A DNA stretch of 48,157 nucleotides, from the NCBI GenBank assembly GCA_027575765.1, contig JANBPT010000281.1:1-48157 (forward strand), given 5' to 3'. This stretch comes from Tieghemiomyces parasiticus (lineage: Eukaryota; Kickxellomycota; Dimargaritomycetes; Dimargaritales; Dimargaritaceae). The translations under genes and the position numbers were made by a program. Below are positions 19,225 to 29,174 of this stretch, piece by piece. The notes below the pieces were generated by a model. The model ran no database searches, had not been told where the DNA came from, and was given only the letters and a program-made list of their open reading frames with translations. Numbering within the stretch: the stretch's first letter is position 1; every line of letters starts with the position of its first letter.

Positions 19225-21954
19225 TTAGGTAGATAGTTCGACGGTATCGGCTGCACCCCCGGGTGTGGTGTACTTGGTCCACATTTCGTGGTAGAGGCCA
19301 CCGCAGGCCAAGAGTTCCTCGTGGGTACCAATGCCGACGATTCGACCGGCGTCCATGACGACGATCTGGTCGGCGTAGCGGACAGTTGACAGGCGGTGGG
19401 CGATGACCAGAATGGTCTGGGCCGCATCAAACCGGCCCTTCAGCGCCTCCATGACGGCGGTCTCCGTAGCAGAATCCATAGCGGAGGTGGCCTCGTCGAG
19501 GATGACCACCGGGGCATTCTTGATGATTGCGCGAGCCAGGATGAGACGCTGCTTGTCGCCTCCACTCCACTGGCTACTGCCCTCGCCCATCGGAGCCTCC
19601 AGTCCTTCCTGGGACTTGGCAACCTTGTCGTGCAGACCCACCACGCGGAGGGCCTCCTCTACCTCAGTGAGGTCAGCCAGCGCTCCTTGGCCGGCTCGTC
19701 CGTAACCAACCACCTCACCTACGGTTTGGCCCACGGGCTGACTATTTTGACTGACGGTTGCAATTCGGGTTCGCAGGTCGTATTGGCGGATACGACGGAT
19801 ATCCTGGTCACCGATGAGGATGTGGCCCTCGGATGGATCATGCTTGCGGATTAATAGATTGACGAGGGAGGACTTGCCGCTGCCGCTGCGGCCCACGATG
19901 GCGGTGGTTTTGCCGGCCGGGATAGTGAGGTTGATCTCGTCGAGAGTGGGCGGCCCTTGCTTATTGTAGGAGAAGGTGACGCTGTTGAAATGTATAGCGG
20001 GACCGGTGGTCCAAGTCACAGGTTCGGGGTCGGTCGGATCGGGCTGGTCCGGGGGCTTCTCTAGGTTAGCGACCTTCCGCATCAGAAAGGCATATCCACT
20101 GGCCGGGTTAAAAGCTGTCTTCACAATTCTAGTCGTTTGGGCGGAAATGGTGGGGAAAAGCGGTATGACTACCAGACATTGCACCGGAGTGATGCCTTGG
20201 TCGAGGCGAAGGACACAGGTAGCAGCCCAGACATAGAAATACACACTCTTGAGGATGGACTCAAAGAAATTCAGCGCCCTATGAGCGTCCTGAACGACGG
20301 TGGATGGTGGACAGGTAGCCACCGATTCTATGACTTGGTACTCGTACATGTTGGCAACACTCCGGAAAATAAATGACATCTCCCTTGACCGCTCATAAAC
20401 GAGCATACGCTGATGATCATAATTTAGGTCAACGAAAAAAGCCAAATATCTGGTATAGTAACGGCCGAAATGGTGAAGTGCCATGCAACACAAGGCAAAG
20501 GCTAGGACAATCACTAGGGCGATACCACCAATCAAGTTATAAGCCACTGCTAGCTGCAGGACCAAACTTACCGTATCCCCGCTACGCTTAGAAATAGTGG
20601 ATTGCAACTGCTGCAATGCATATCTGCAATAAGTAAGGTAGTAGTGATGACCAGTGGACTTGGATGAATGGGTACTGAACCAGCAGTGGCGATCGTATGC
20701 CAGTACCGTGACGCTGGTTGAGAGCGCGGCCGTCGCCCGGAAAGTGAAGTGGTCGTACATAGGCTTGCAAATATATTCCAACATCAGCTGCGGCAGGAAC
20801 AGGTACAGGAACACCTCATAGGGCTGGGGAGGCAGCTTGTGAAGGGCGACTTTGAAGGACCTCTGGAGCCGGATTTCAAAGTCCTTGACGTAGCTCAGGC
20901 CGGCAAAGGAGACGCAGGCAAGGGTCAGCATGACCAAGGTCCACCGACTGGGGGACCAGGCCCTTGCAATGAAGCGGAACCACGCACCAGTGTTATAAAT
21001 GCTGAGATCACGTGACGGTAGGAGGGGGTGGTCTTCCACGGGGTCATCTGTCAATGAGGTAAAGCAATAGAACCGGAATGAGTTTTTGATGAGATCAGAT
21101 CGGTCGGATTCCCTCACTCTGGACCGAAGGCCATCGGATATCGAAACGGTGAACCCCGTGGGCGGGCTTGTCCAGGGGAAGTCCAGGGCAGTGAAGTTGG
21201 CATCAAAGGGCTGGAGGCCACTGAGGCGCAGTATGAACCGGGCGATAGAGTGGGGGACAGGGGCGAATATGATGGGGAGCCAGGCTGTGATAATGGGAAC
21301 TCTGTAGGTGATGTGAAAGTGGAAATTGAGGAGCAGGCCCACGGCTGGTCCGAGCAAGGGTAGAATGCCGGTCGCTGCAGCTATGTACCCATGGTTCGAT
21401 ATGCCACTGGAAAGGGCCCCGCTCAGGCTCATGATGGCGGCGACGGCGCCGAGGGTAGTCAAGGCAAGCTGCACGGCCCAGAAACGGGTCCAGAACTGGC
21501 AGCGGCGGGATAAATTGTACAGCCAGACGGCCTGGTCGAAGGACCGGGACGCGGGGCGGGCACTGTAGCGTCGAAACGTGAACACGACCAGGCTGAGGGC
21601 ACCTAGTGCCCCAGACAAAATGGCAACCAAGGCAGGCTGATGAGTGAACAAGGCCGGATCCCCAGTGTACAGCACGAATCCAGTACCGAAGCCCAGTAAA
21701 ATGTAAGCCATCAGGCCAACCAGGATGGCCATACGCTGGCGGATATCGAGTCTAAACCCAATCTCTACCTTGACACTGTCAGAGACGGTCGGGTACGGGA
21801 TACCTTCGAACCCCTTTGGTGCCGCTGGCTGGTTTTGGTAGGCCGGAGCGGTTTGGGCGCGGACGAAACGACACTGATGGATGACGATAGCGGCATTGGT
21901 GAGTAGTGGTGGTATGAAGGCGGCAAAGTCCATGCCCTGCCTTAGCGTGACCAT
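19225..21954 (-). CDS. ABC half-transporter, N-terminal membrane domain plus one nucleotide-binding domain
   Basis: One exon, 909 residues. About five hydrophobic segments (residues 75-97, 107-126, 157-180, 188-210, 220-235) precede a second membrane block (335-600), then one ATPase domain (650-900). The domain is complete: Walker A GRSGSGKSS (688-696), Q-loop Q736, signature WSGGDKQR (796-803), Walker B VVILDEATSAMD (816-827) and switch His853. An extra N-terminal membrane domain before a half-transporter core resembles ABCB6/HMT1-type exporters of vacuole or mitochondria, but the membrane part is too divergent to assign. The signature has WSGGD rather than LSGGQ, as some exporters show. It probably acts as a homodimer. 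Substrate unknown. The ATG at 21954 is the first in the frame; another Met follows at residue 8. Confidence 0.85.
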   Translation of the reverse strand: MVTLRQGMDFAAFIPPLLTNAAIVIHQCRFVRAQTAPAYQNQPAAPKGFEGIPYPTVSDSVKVEIGFRLDIRQRMAILVGLMAYILLGFGTGFVLYTGDPALFTHQPALVAILSGALGALSLVVFTFRRYSARPASRSFDQAVWLYNLSRRCQFWTRFWAVQLALTTLGAVAAIMSLSGALSSGISNHGYIAAATGILPLLGPAVGLLLNFHFHITYRVPIITAWLPIIFAPVPHSIARFILRLSGLQPFDANFTALDFPWTSPPTGFTVSISDGLRSRVRESDRSDLIKNSFRFYCFTSLTDDPVEDHPLLPSRDLSIYNTGAWFRFIARAWSPSRWTLVMLTLACVSFAGLSYVKDFEIRLQRSFKVALHKLPPQPYEVFLYLFLPQLMLEYICKPMYDHFTFRATAALSTSVTVLAYDRHCWFSTHSSKSTGHHYYLTYCRYALQQLQSTISKRSGDTVSLVLQLAVAYNLIGGIALVIVLAFALCCMALHHFGRYYTRYLAFFVDLNYDHQRMLVYERSREMSFIFRSVANMYEYQVIESVATCPPSTVVQDAHRALNFFESILKSVYFYVWAATCVLRLDQGITPVQCLVVIPLFPTISAQTTRIVKTAFNPASGYAFLMRKVANLEKPPDQPDPTDPEPVTWTTGPAIHFNSVTFSYNKQGPPTLDEINLTIPAGKTTAIVGRSGSGKSSLVNLLIRKHDPSEGHILIGDQDIRRIRQYDLRTRIATVSQNSQPVGQTVGEVVGYGRAGQGALADLTEVEEALRVVGLHDKVAKSQEGLEAPMGEGSSQWSGGDKQRLILARAIIKNAPVVILDEATSAMDSATETAVMEALKGRFDAAQTILVIAHRLSTVRYADQIVVMDAGRIVGIGTHEELLACGGLYHEMWTKYTTPGGAADTVELST

Positions 21955-24130
21955 GGCTGCTGTATGAAAATTAAATTACTTTTTTTAGACAGGCAGGCTG
22001 GGGGTATTGGCGGCTCAATTTGGAATCACAGCCGTAGGACGGCACATAATAGAGACTCCGACGTTGGGTAGCAGGTGAAAGGAAGGGAGAAGTGGGAAGG
22101 TGCAGACCCGGGTCGGCATAGACCCGTCCTTATATTGGCAGGGCCCTGCCTCATCAGATCATCACAATCGCAGCAAGGGTGCGCTCTTTTGGTAGTATGC
22201 TATTTTGTTCAAAGTTGGCAGCGACATGCACTCTCGACGCCTCTTCCCACGCGAGTTTGGGATTCCTGGGGTAGGCTATACCATAGGGTATTACTTATGG
22301 CCAGTACCCTGGTTTCCGCAGCATTAATTATGAGGGCCGGCAGCGTCGGCTATGGAACGTCCCGTTTAGAGTAAGTCCCCGCCATTCAACTAGACCAATG
22401 GAGACGCTTGGGGGATGCAGGGAACTGAAACGATTAGGGTCATACGGTCGCTGCAGAGGAATGGAGATTAAGGGCAGTCGAAGAATGCAATCGGTGTGAT
22501 GCACCTACTCACTAGCAGGTGCGCCGACATTACTTCAATCAAGCACCGCGAGTATCACGTCAACAGACGCACATCCGACTTTTTCCACAATCACTCGTCT
22601 TTCCTTTATCCCCCTATTCCTGCCCGCCAACTGGCCAGTCACCAATTCACGCGGTATCACCTTTACTTCCCTCCCACCACCCTGGCCGTTATATAAGGGA
22701 GTACCAGTTGGCGCCCTCATAACGATATCAATGCCTTTCCGCTCTTAGTACCTATTTTCTCCGAATTATCTTTAGCGTGCATCCTTATTGAAGCCAGGCT
22801 AGACCTTAAAGTCGTGAGTTAACTCTCCAACGAGTTGTTAAACCACTGAATCGTTACAGTTGGTTTGTAGCGGCGGACCCATCCTCAATTGCAGAAAGGC
22901 CACGGAAGTGACTGACGGAAAACAGAAACGCTGGAAACTTCCCTCACATGTAGTCGGTAGGTTTACAGCACACTTGTGAAAGTTCCCAGCGTTGGCATAT
23001 TGTAAACATACGAATAAAGTCACCAAACTCTCGCTCGATACCGTATCCAAAGCGTTTAGTCAGTGAAACGTCGCGCAAGACCAGTAATTCTATGTATGTG
23101 AAATAGATGCTTTAATCCAATGCCGGATCTTTTTACAGCCTGTTCACTTTCAACTCTTCTCGGTTGAATAAATCGTTCTTAATTCCCACTGGCTCTTTCA
23201 CTCAGGCTGCACACCTTTTTACATGCTGGGCTAGAGGGAACGTGGGGTATAATTGACCGAGACCGATGCTATAATTGGGGGCATCGGGGGCCTGCGTTAA
23301 ATCACAAGGGTTTCGCCGTCGTATCAAGTACTACATCGCATCTTTAGTTGTCGTCGACTTCCAGCCGGTAGGCAGCCGATTCAATTAAACTATATGATGG
23401 GCTACATGATGCAGAAGGGTGGTGAGACCATGGCTTGCGAAAGCCAGCGCAGCAGGTCACATCATTCCCACGACGTTTCCACCGAAAAAATGTGGGAGAT
23501 AAACCAGGTTTGCCACGGCAGGTATGGATTGCTGTAGGCTGTACACTACTGGCCTGTGGTGTACAATCATCTCGTGCGCTCCACAGTACCACGGGGTGGC
23601 TTTTAATATTGTGGCAAGTTATTTGACATGGGTCCACTTATTAAATCTGAGGGGCCATGGTAAATAATTCTAGTATACTGAGGGTCTAGCTTGAACCTTA
23701 AAACGTCATATAGGTATCGCGTAGGTCAACATCACCATAGCGGGGGCAATTACTAGCGTCTAATCTGCCTGGAAGGGTCACCTCCGAATCAAGAGCCAAG
23801 TAACTGGTTCAAACAGTGCGCTGCGGTTGCACGATACAGCCCCTTGACCTTGCCGGCTGCCCTAGATGACATGGTCCAATTATGTTGCCTGTATCCCCCG
23901 GAATCCTCTCGTAAAATCCACCAAGAAGTTGTCTTATATTGCTGGACGGCATTGATACCATGGCATTGGGCTCTTTCTTCCCCAATATGTCAGGCGGCTT
24001 CTTCTTTTTTTGTTCGCCAATGTGTCCTCCCTCACCCGGCTTTTCAGTAACCACAACGCGGTGCACTTTAGATACGCCGATAACTGAACAATGACGATGG
24101 CGGTTACGAATGGGAGCAAGATATCAATCC
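21955..24130. other. Spacer between the ABC transporter and eL38 genes
   Basis: 2.2 kb with no gene I can support. The part next to 21954 is the ABC gene's upstream region (- strand). A TATATAAG element occurs on the + strand near 22690, but nothing coding is recognisable downstream of it. Open frames here are short and lack the codon bias of the known genes. Confidence 0.45.
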
Positions 24131-24136
24131 TTTATT
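24131..24136 (-). terminator. Polyadenylation signal of the eL38 gene
   Basis: AATAAA on the - strand, 60 bases past the eL38 stop. A second AATAAA overlaps the stop codon itself (AAA TAA AC), so two sites are possible. Confidence 0.45.
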
Positions 24137-24195
24137 CTTCCAATTCATATGGGCGAGTGAGGCTAGACATGCACTGGGGCCAGTCGTGTGGACGT

Positions 24196-25024
24196 TTATT
24201 TGGCGTCGAGGTCTTCGACAGTGAGGGCTATTTGGTAAGGATGGGGCCATGGTATTGGACGTTGGAGGTGAAGTGAGTGGAAAGCAGAAGATAGGGAAAT
24301 AGAAAAGTTAGCTACATACCAACAAGGAAGGGATCTAAGCTCGCGCAATGTAGCATTGATCTATCTATCCTGACATCTTTCTCACTCGCCCTATACTATA
24401 CCGGCCTGCCACGACCCGAGAAGGTTCAGCAGTAAATGGGAAAGCAATGAGGACAAGCCACTTACCCGGGGGGAGAGACTCCCGGAGCTTTTCGGCCTTA
24501 AGCGGGTCGTCAACGACGAGGGTGTACAGGTACTTGCTGCAGCGAATCTTGAACTTGAACACGTCGCCGTTCCGCTTGATGCGGGCGACTGAATAACGGT
24601 GGATTAGAATATGCGGCATGGGCAAGCGAAGGGGTGGGTTAACAATGATTCTGCCATGTATCGCTCCTAAAGATGAGGGTGTACGCTGCAGCTAGTGGGC
24701 CGCAGGAAGCCAGTAGGGCTAAAGAGGCTTTCACGGGAGGCCCAACTTAGCACAAGGGATGCCGGGTGAAGAATGCTTACCCCGGGCGTCCTTTCTTCTG
24801 GAGATCTCGAGGAACTCCTTGATGTCGGTGATGCTCTTGGCCTGGAAGTGTTCAGTGTGGCATGGAGTGGTGGATAGCGGTCAGTCGATTGGCCAGAGTA
24901 GCTCGAAGAATTTTCAAGTCGCAGTGACTATACCTGCTAACTTCAGACAATGAATCGCGGTCCCTGGGCTGTAGTGCTGGTTGGGATAACTCCTTTAGGT
25001 TAGTTTGAACCTCACACATACCAT
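24196..25024 (-). CDS. RPL38: 60S ribosomal protein eL38
   Basis: Four exons encode 72 residues: 25024-25022 (only the ATG), 24841-24781, 24588-24466 and 24227-24196. Introns begin GTATGT, GTAAGC and GTAAGT and end CAG, CAG and TAG. Phases are 0, 1 and 1. The joined protein has the eL38 order: [20 protein letters not shown], then [39 protein letters not shown], and a short tail LTVEDLDAK. This matches human and yeast L38 (70-78 aa) along its whole length. It is a structural protein of the large cytosolic ribosomal subunit. The start is decided by the intron directly after the ATG, a layout seen in other ribosomal protein genes. The leader before it is strongly pyrimidine-rich (about 25030-25085), as in ribosomal protein genes. 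None of the exons is long enough to be found as an ordinary open frame. Confidence 0.93.
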
Positions 25025-26058
25025 TTCGGATGAAGTCGAAGTGAGTGAGGAGAGAGGGGGAGAGGTAGGAAAGAGGAGAAGAAAGGTCGAACTAGGCAAA
25101 CTATCACCCTAATCTACCGTACTAATGATCGTGGCTGAAGGTGGTGGAAAGGAGGGGAAGGGGAAATCCGGACGAAATCTATCCGTAGGTCTTGGGACAG
25201 CGTGACCGCCGCGATCTGATTGCGATCTGAATCTTCCCGCTTCCAAGTGCGGGATCACCGTTTCCACTTCCCCGTCCCACCTTTGGTGACTTTTTTTCCA
25301 ACGTGGCTGACGGATAAGGACCGACCAGCTCCCTCCTCCGCCATTGATCCCATAATGACGAAATGGTCCCCGCCTAGCTAATGCTGGCTGAATATCCTAC
25401 AAAGGCTAACCCTTTGGTCTAATATTCTCAGCCGGATCAACGACCAGGAAAGCCCGTGTAATCTGGTAGGGCGAATCAAAAGCAGTAGAGACTGGAATCC
25501 CCTGCCCTGATAGGTAGCGCAGCTACCTACCGAGGTCTTGGTCGTTTTACCTTGCGAATGGCACAGACTTGGGCCATGCAGTTACCAACGGCCTAAGGGA
25601 CAAGGCTGGTGCGAGCCCCACACTAGTGGTGATTAAAGCTCCGACTTCCAGAAACCCAGGTGAACCCGAGAGAACTTGGACGTCATGTGACTATTTTTTA
25701 TATCAGGTGACTTGTTTAGGGCAACTTCGTCCCACATCGCTGTGACTGCCGCCCCCGGACTCACCTAGGACCTTCTGGAGTCTACAGCCCAGACACTCTA
25801 CAGCAGTGGGTGGGTTACCATGATTAGATTGTATGGGTTACATGGCTATAGAGTTGGTGTGAAATTTAATAGGGATATACCTAAGCCGGCGAAGCGGTCG
25901 GCGCAACTATATCTAGGCGGCGAGCAAGTCGAACCGCAGAGTGGGTGGGTAAGATATACAGAATAATGAAGCGAAAGAGAAGGAGGGTGTGTGGATACCA
26001 ATGTAATAGGTAGTGTCAACATTGAGCGTCGAGAAGGGGAAGGCGCAAAGCGGATTGA
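25025..26058. other. Upstream region of eL38 and 3' side of the RPEL gene
   Basis: No gene seen. The first 60 bases are the pyrimidine-rich leader of eL38 on the - strand. A perfect inverted repeat, GGTAGC-GCA-GCTACC, lies near 25515-25529, and a CRE-like GACGTCATGTGAC near 25680. Neither can be tied to a gene. The 3' end signal of the RPEL gene was not found. Confidence 0.4.
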
Positions 26059-26763
26059 TTAAGATGAAGCAGTGGTCGCCGGTTCGGCATTTTCCTCGCC
26101 ACCGGGGAGGATATGCCGGGCCACCAGGTCCTCGGGTTTGGGGCGGTTCTCCAGCTTGTGCGATAGGGTATCGGTGAGTTTGGCGCGCTGCAGGTCGCTA
26201 GCCAAACTCTGGAGGGCTGGAGCGGCATTGCTGTCCTTCAAAATGTTGTGCTGCACCAGGTCTTCGCGGTCGGGGCGCTGTTCCAGTTTGTGTTCCAGCT
26301 TGTCGGCGACCCGCGCACGCTCGAGGGAGGCCTCACGAGCCTGGAGGGCCGGGGCGACTTTGCTGTCCTTCAAAATGTTGTGTTGCACCAGGTCTTCACG
26401 GTCCGGGCGCTGTTCCAGTTTGTGTTCCAGCTTGTCTGCAATACGCGCGCGCTCCAACGAGGCTTCGCGGGCCTGGAGAGCCGGCGCCACCTTGGTATCG
26501 CGCAGGATATTCTGTTGCACAAGGTTGTCGCGGTCGGGACGGCGTTCGAGCTTATGTTTGAGCTGGTCGGCCCGCTTGGACTTCTCCAGCTCAACCTGGG
26601 CGGCCTGCAGGGTGCGGCCAACGCTGGTAGGGGCCTTAAGGATATTCTGGTCAACTAGGTCCTGGGCGTCCGGGCGGTGGGCCAGCTTCTTTTCGAGGGA
26701 CTGGACAGTGCTCGGCTGCGGGATGGGGGTGGTGGAGATGCTACGGTCGATGGGCTCCGACAT
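26059..26763 (-). CDS. RPEL-repeat protein with five repeats (putative actin monomer binder)
   Basis: One exon, 234 residues. Five RPEL motifs (pattern LxxKLxxRPxxxxLVxxxIL) lie at residues 23-43, 68-89, 112-133, 156-177 and 200-221. Each keeps the RP pair at R30, R75, R119, R163 and R207. The period is 45, 44, 44 and 44 residues. Repeats 3 and 4, with their linkers (VAPALQAREASLERAR), are almost identical in protein and DNA, so they arose by recent tandem duplication of a 132-bp unit. RPEL motifs bind G-actin in MRTF and Phactr proteins, where three or four repeats are usual. Nothing else is present: no SAP, leucine zipper or phosphatase-binding domain. It may buffer or sense actin monomer; that role is inference. 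The + strand frame opposite (26072-26782) is a shadow. Confidence 0.85.
   Translation of the reverse strand: MSEPIDRSISTTPIPQPSTVQSLEKKLAHRPDAQDLVDQNILKAPTSVGRTLQAAQVELEKSKRADQLKHKLERRPDRDNLVQQNILRDTKVAPALQAREASLERARIADKLEHKLEQRPDREDLVQHNILKDSKVAPALQAREASLERARVADKLEHKLEQRPDREDLVQHNILKDSNAAPALQSLASDLQRAKLTDTLSHKLENRPKPEDLVARHILPGGEENAEPATTASS
26101..26697 (-). repeat. Tandem coding repeat, 132-bp unit (RPEL repeats)
   Basis: The stretch encodes the five RPEL units. Spacing is 132 bp for the last four units and 135 bp for the first. The unit at about 26430-26300 and the next at about 26298-26168 are nearly identical in DNA, while the first and last units have diverged most. That is the pattern of duplication from the centre of an array. 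Confidence 0.8.
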
Positions 26764-28241
26764 TCTGGTAACGCGGTTGTAGGTGCGTGGGGGGGGGGGG
26801 CTAGAGGAAAAGTAATGGACAAAGGGTTGGGGAATGAGGGGTAATGTTGCAGCTAAACGTAGAGCACAAATAAAACTCGGGTATGAAGTAAGGGTCGCAG
26901 TGGCAGGGCGGACGTGGTGGTAGCGTAATGGCGGTGGCCAAGCTTGCGGAGTCCAGGTGACGTGATTAAATAGCGGTGGGGTTTGGGATGGAGTAGGGCA
27001 GGGGCCTGCTGCGGGTGGAGTGGTCAGCTGGCTGATGGGGCGAAGGTGAGGGGGGGGGCATCACCTAGAGTATTGAGCAAGCGCCTAGTGTCCGCTACCG
27101 CCAAGTGCCAAAGGATAGGTGGTGGCCAGGGAGAGTGGGGGTGGGAATGGCTGTAGCCACCGCGGTTGTGCCTATTCTACTTTATCATCACCGCCTCACG
27201 TCTGCCAAGACCGACTTGCATGTCGTTGAGGGATACGCAAGATATAGGATTGGCCCCGATGACCCTTTGTACCAGGATTTCGCTTGGGAGCATCGTACCC
27301 TTTGTTTGTAACGCTGCTCCGCCGATCGTCCATCACATTGTTGTCGGAGAGCTTCCTTCTGTAAGGGCGACTCGCTGTTGACCCGGAGCAATGGCTTGGT
27401 CTAGGGTCGGCGGATGTGAGCGGCGTAGTCCGTGGTACAAAAGGGATACGCGGTCCACCTCATCCACCAGTCCCCATGGGCACTAAGTCACGAGAGCAGA
27501 TGGCCCTGAACGTGCTCGAACCATTCATTTGGACTGAATTTACTGTATCTCGCAGCTGTTGCGTGGATACCCGGATGCCCGCCGCTGACTATATTCTGAG
27601 CTGTATCAGGGCCCGATGAGCTATCAGGTGTGATTTGACACGCCGCCTTCAATTCACAGAGTCGCTGTCAACTGCATGTCACATCCAGGCCTCCAACTTG
27701 ATGGATAGCTGGTTAGCAGTCATGACGTCATATGCTCTCAGTTTAAGCGGGGCTAATCGTATGCGAGAGAGATCAGCGGCATGGGCGATACGCCTCATTA
27801 CGGTAGGTGAGCGAGGGGGGGTGAGTAAAGCTTCTGACTCCAATCTAAATTGGACTAGTATCTGAGGTCATTGCGAGCGACAGAACCTTATAATTTAGCC
27901 CGACGGATACAACGCATCATGACCTCATCCTTCCGACGTTCCTGCAACACATTCGTTTCTTCATTGTTGTCTGGTCAAAAAAAAAAGTAAATATTTCCTC
28001 CAACAGTACTCAACATCGACTTTATATAGCTAAGGTTTGTGTATAAGGCATATGAACCCGGCCGCCAGATCACGAGTAGCTCACATGGGTTGGCCCAAAA
28101 ATGAAATTAAAAAAAACAACCTAGAAAGACCGAGCCGAGTAAAAATATAGTAATTGAAGAAACACAGGTATCAATACAAAGTGAGTGGGAAGGGACGCTG
28201 CGATGTAGCGAGACCACGGGGGGGATGGGCAGAGTGGGTGC
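26764..28241. other. Spacer upstream of the RPEL gene
   Basis: No gene seen. A run of 12 G at 26789-26800 reads as poly-C on the - strand, about 26 bases before the RPEL start codon, so it probably lies in its 5' UTR. The rest holds only short open frames. An A-rich stretch near 27970-28110 precedes the end of the BAR gene. Confidence 0.45.
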
Positions 28242-29174
28242 CTAGCGCACGTTCATGCCGCATATGGACAGCTCGCGCATCTGCTGGAGGACGTTATCGA
28301 CCTGTTCCTCGATACCGTGGTCAGCGCTCGGATTGAACGATTCGGCCGTCGACCCAGGCGTACCGACGCCACCCTCTACCGACCGAGCACCACCGAGACC
28401 CAGTTCACCGCCACTACCACTACCCACAATGGTATTGAGTGGCTGGGACGCCGCAGGTGGCAGACGGGCGCCGACCTGCTGGAGCTGGGTGTACGAGTCC
28501 TCAAAGAATTTGAGTTGGGACTTGAGCATGGCTTCGAACGACGGTTCCATGTAGGGTACACGGATATTAATGAACTGCGGGATCTCGTCGAGTAGCTGCT
28601 GGTTGAGCACTTCGTAGGCCGACTTGGCCTGGTGGGCCGCCTGTTCGGCCTGGGCCACCCGACTATCGTCCTCCAGATGGGGGGTGGCTCCACCCGCCCC
28701 GCCGCCCGATTTTTCCTCGAGCTTACGTAGCTTGGTTTTGGCCTGGTCATAGTCGAGCAGCTTCCGGCCGCGCTTACTAATGGCCGCGTTGAATTCTGGA
28801 ATGTACCCACAGTACCGGCCGACCGGGTGTAGCACGGTCTCGAGGTACGTGTCCTCCAATTCCGCCCGCGTATGCCCATCGATGGCCGCCATCGCCTCCC
28901 GGTACTGCGCACTATAGGCACCGCCCGGGCTCTGTGGGTCGTAGAAAGCCTCCAGGTGTTCCGCCACCTGGACCTGCGCCGCTGTCATGGCCTTGACGGC
29001 GTCAATGTAAGCCTTGGCTTGCTTGTGCAGTTCCTCCGATTTGGTCTGCAGCACCTTGAAGTTGGCTTCCTTCTCTTGGAAATCCCGGTCGACCGTTTTC
29101 TCGATGGCTCCGAACCCTTGCATCAGCGAGATGCCGGTTCGGTTCACGCTTTTCTTGAAACCGCTCCAGCTCAT
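28242..29174 (-). CDS. BAR domain protein, Rvs161/Hob3 (BIN3) family
   Basis: One exon, 310 residues. The start is the internal ATG at 29174, because MSWSGFKKSVNRTG is the conserved opening of Rvs161/Hob3 proteins; the open frame extends 26 codons upstream without support. The BAR helices follow: FKVLQTKSEELHKQAKAYID, the ETVLHPVGRYCGYIPEF block, KRGRKLLDYDQAKTKLRKLEEK, then IPQFINIRVPYMEPSFEAML. The C-terminus ELSICGMNVR matches the usual ...DICALGIK ending. Rvs161/Hob3 binds and curves membranes at endocytic sites and in cytokinesis, linked to actin. The usual length is about 265 residues. The extra residues are a Gly-rich insert (SGGGAGGATPHLEDDS) after helix 2 and a Gly/Ser/Pro linker (about 245-285) before the C-terminal motif. 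Family confident, exact orthology less so. Confidence 0.9.
   Translation of the reverse strand: MSWSGFKKSVNRTGISLMQGFGAIEKTVDRDFQEKEANFKVLQTKSEELHKQAKAYIDAVKAMTAAQVQVAEHLEAFYDPQSPGGAYSAQYREAMAAIDGHTRAELEDTYLETVLHPVGRYCGYIPEFNAAISKRGRKLLDYDQAKTKLRKLEEKSGGGAGGATPHLEDDSRVAQAEQAAHQAKSAYEVLNQQLLDEIPQFINIRVPYMEPSFEAMLKSQLKFFEDSYTQLQQVGARLPPAASQPLNTIVGSGSGGELGLGGARSVEGGVGTPGSTAESFNPSADHGIEEQVDNVLQQMRELSICGMNVR

Noticed and set aside
26072..26782. 236-codon frame on the + strand over the RPEL gene
   Set aside because: Its apparent repeats (CRTRSSRSGR-like) are the complement of the RPEL repeats; low-complexity Ser/Arg composition marks it as a shadow.
28085..28115. GGTTGGCCCAAAAATG, resembling a mariner terminal repeat
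   Set aside because: No transposase or matching inverted copy nearby; the resemblance is too short to call.
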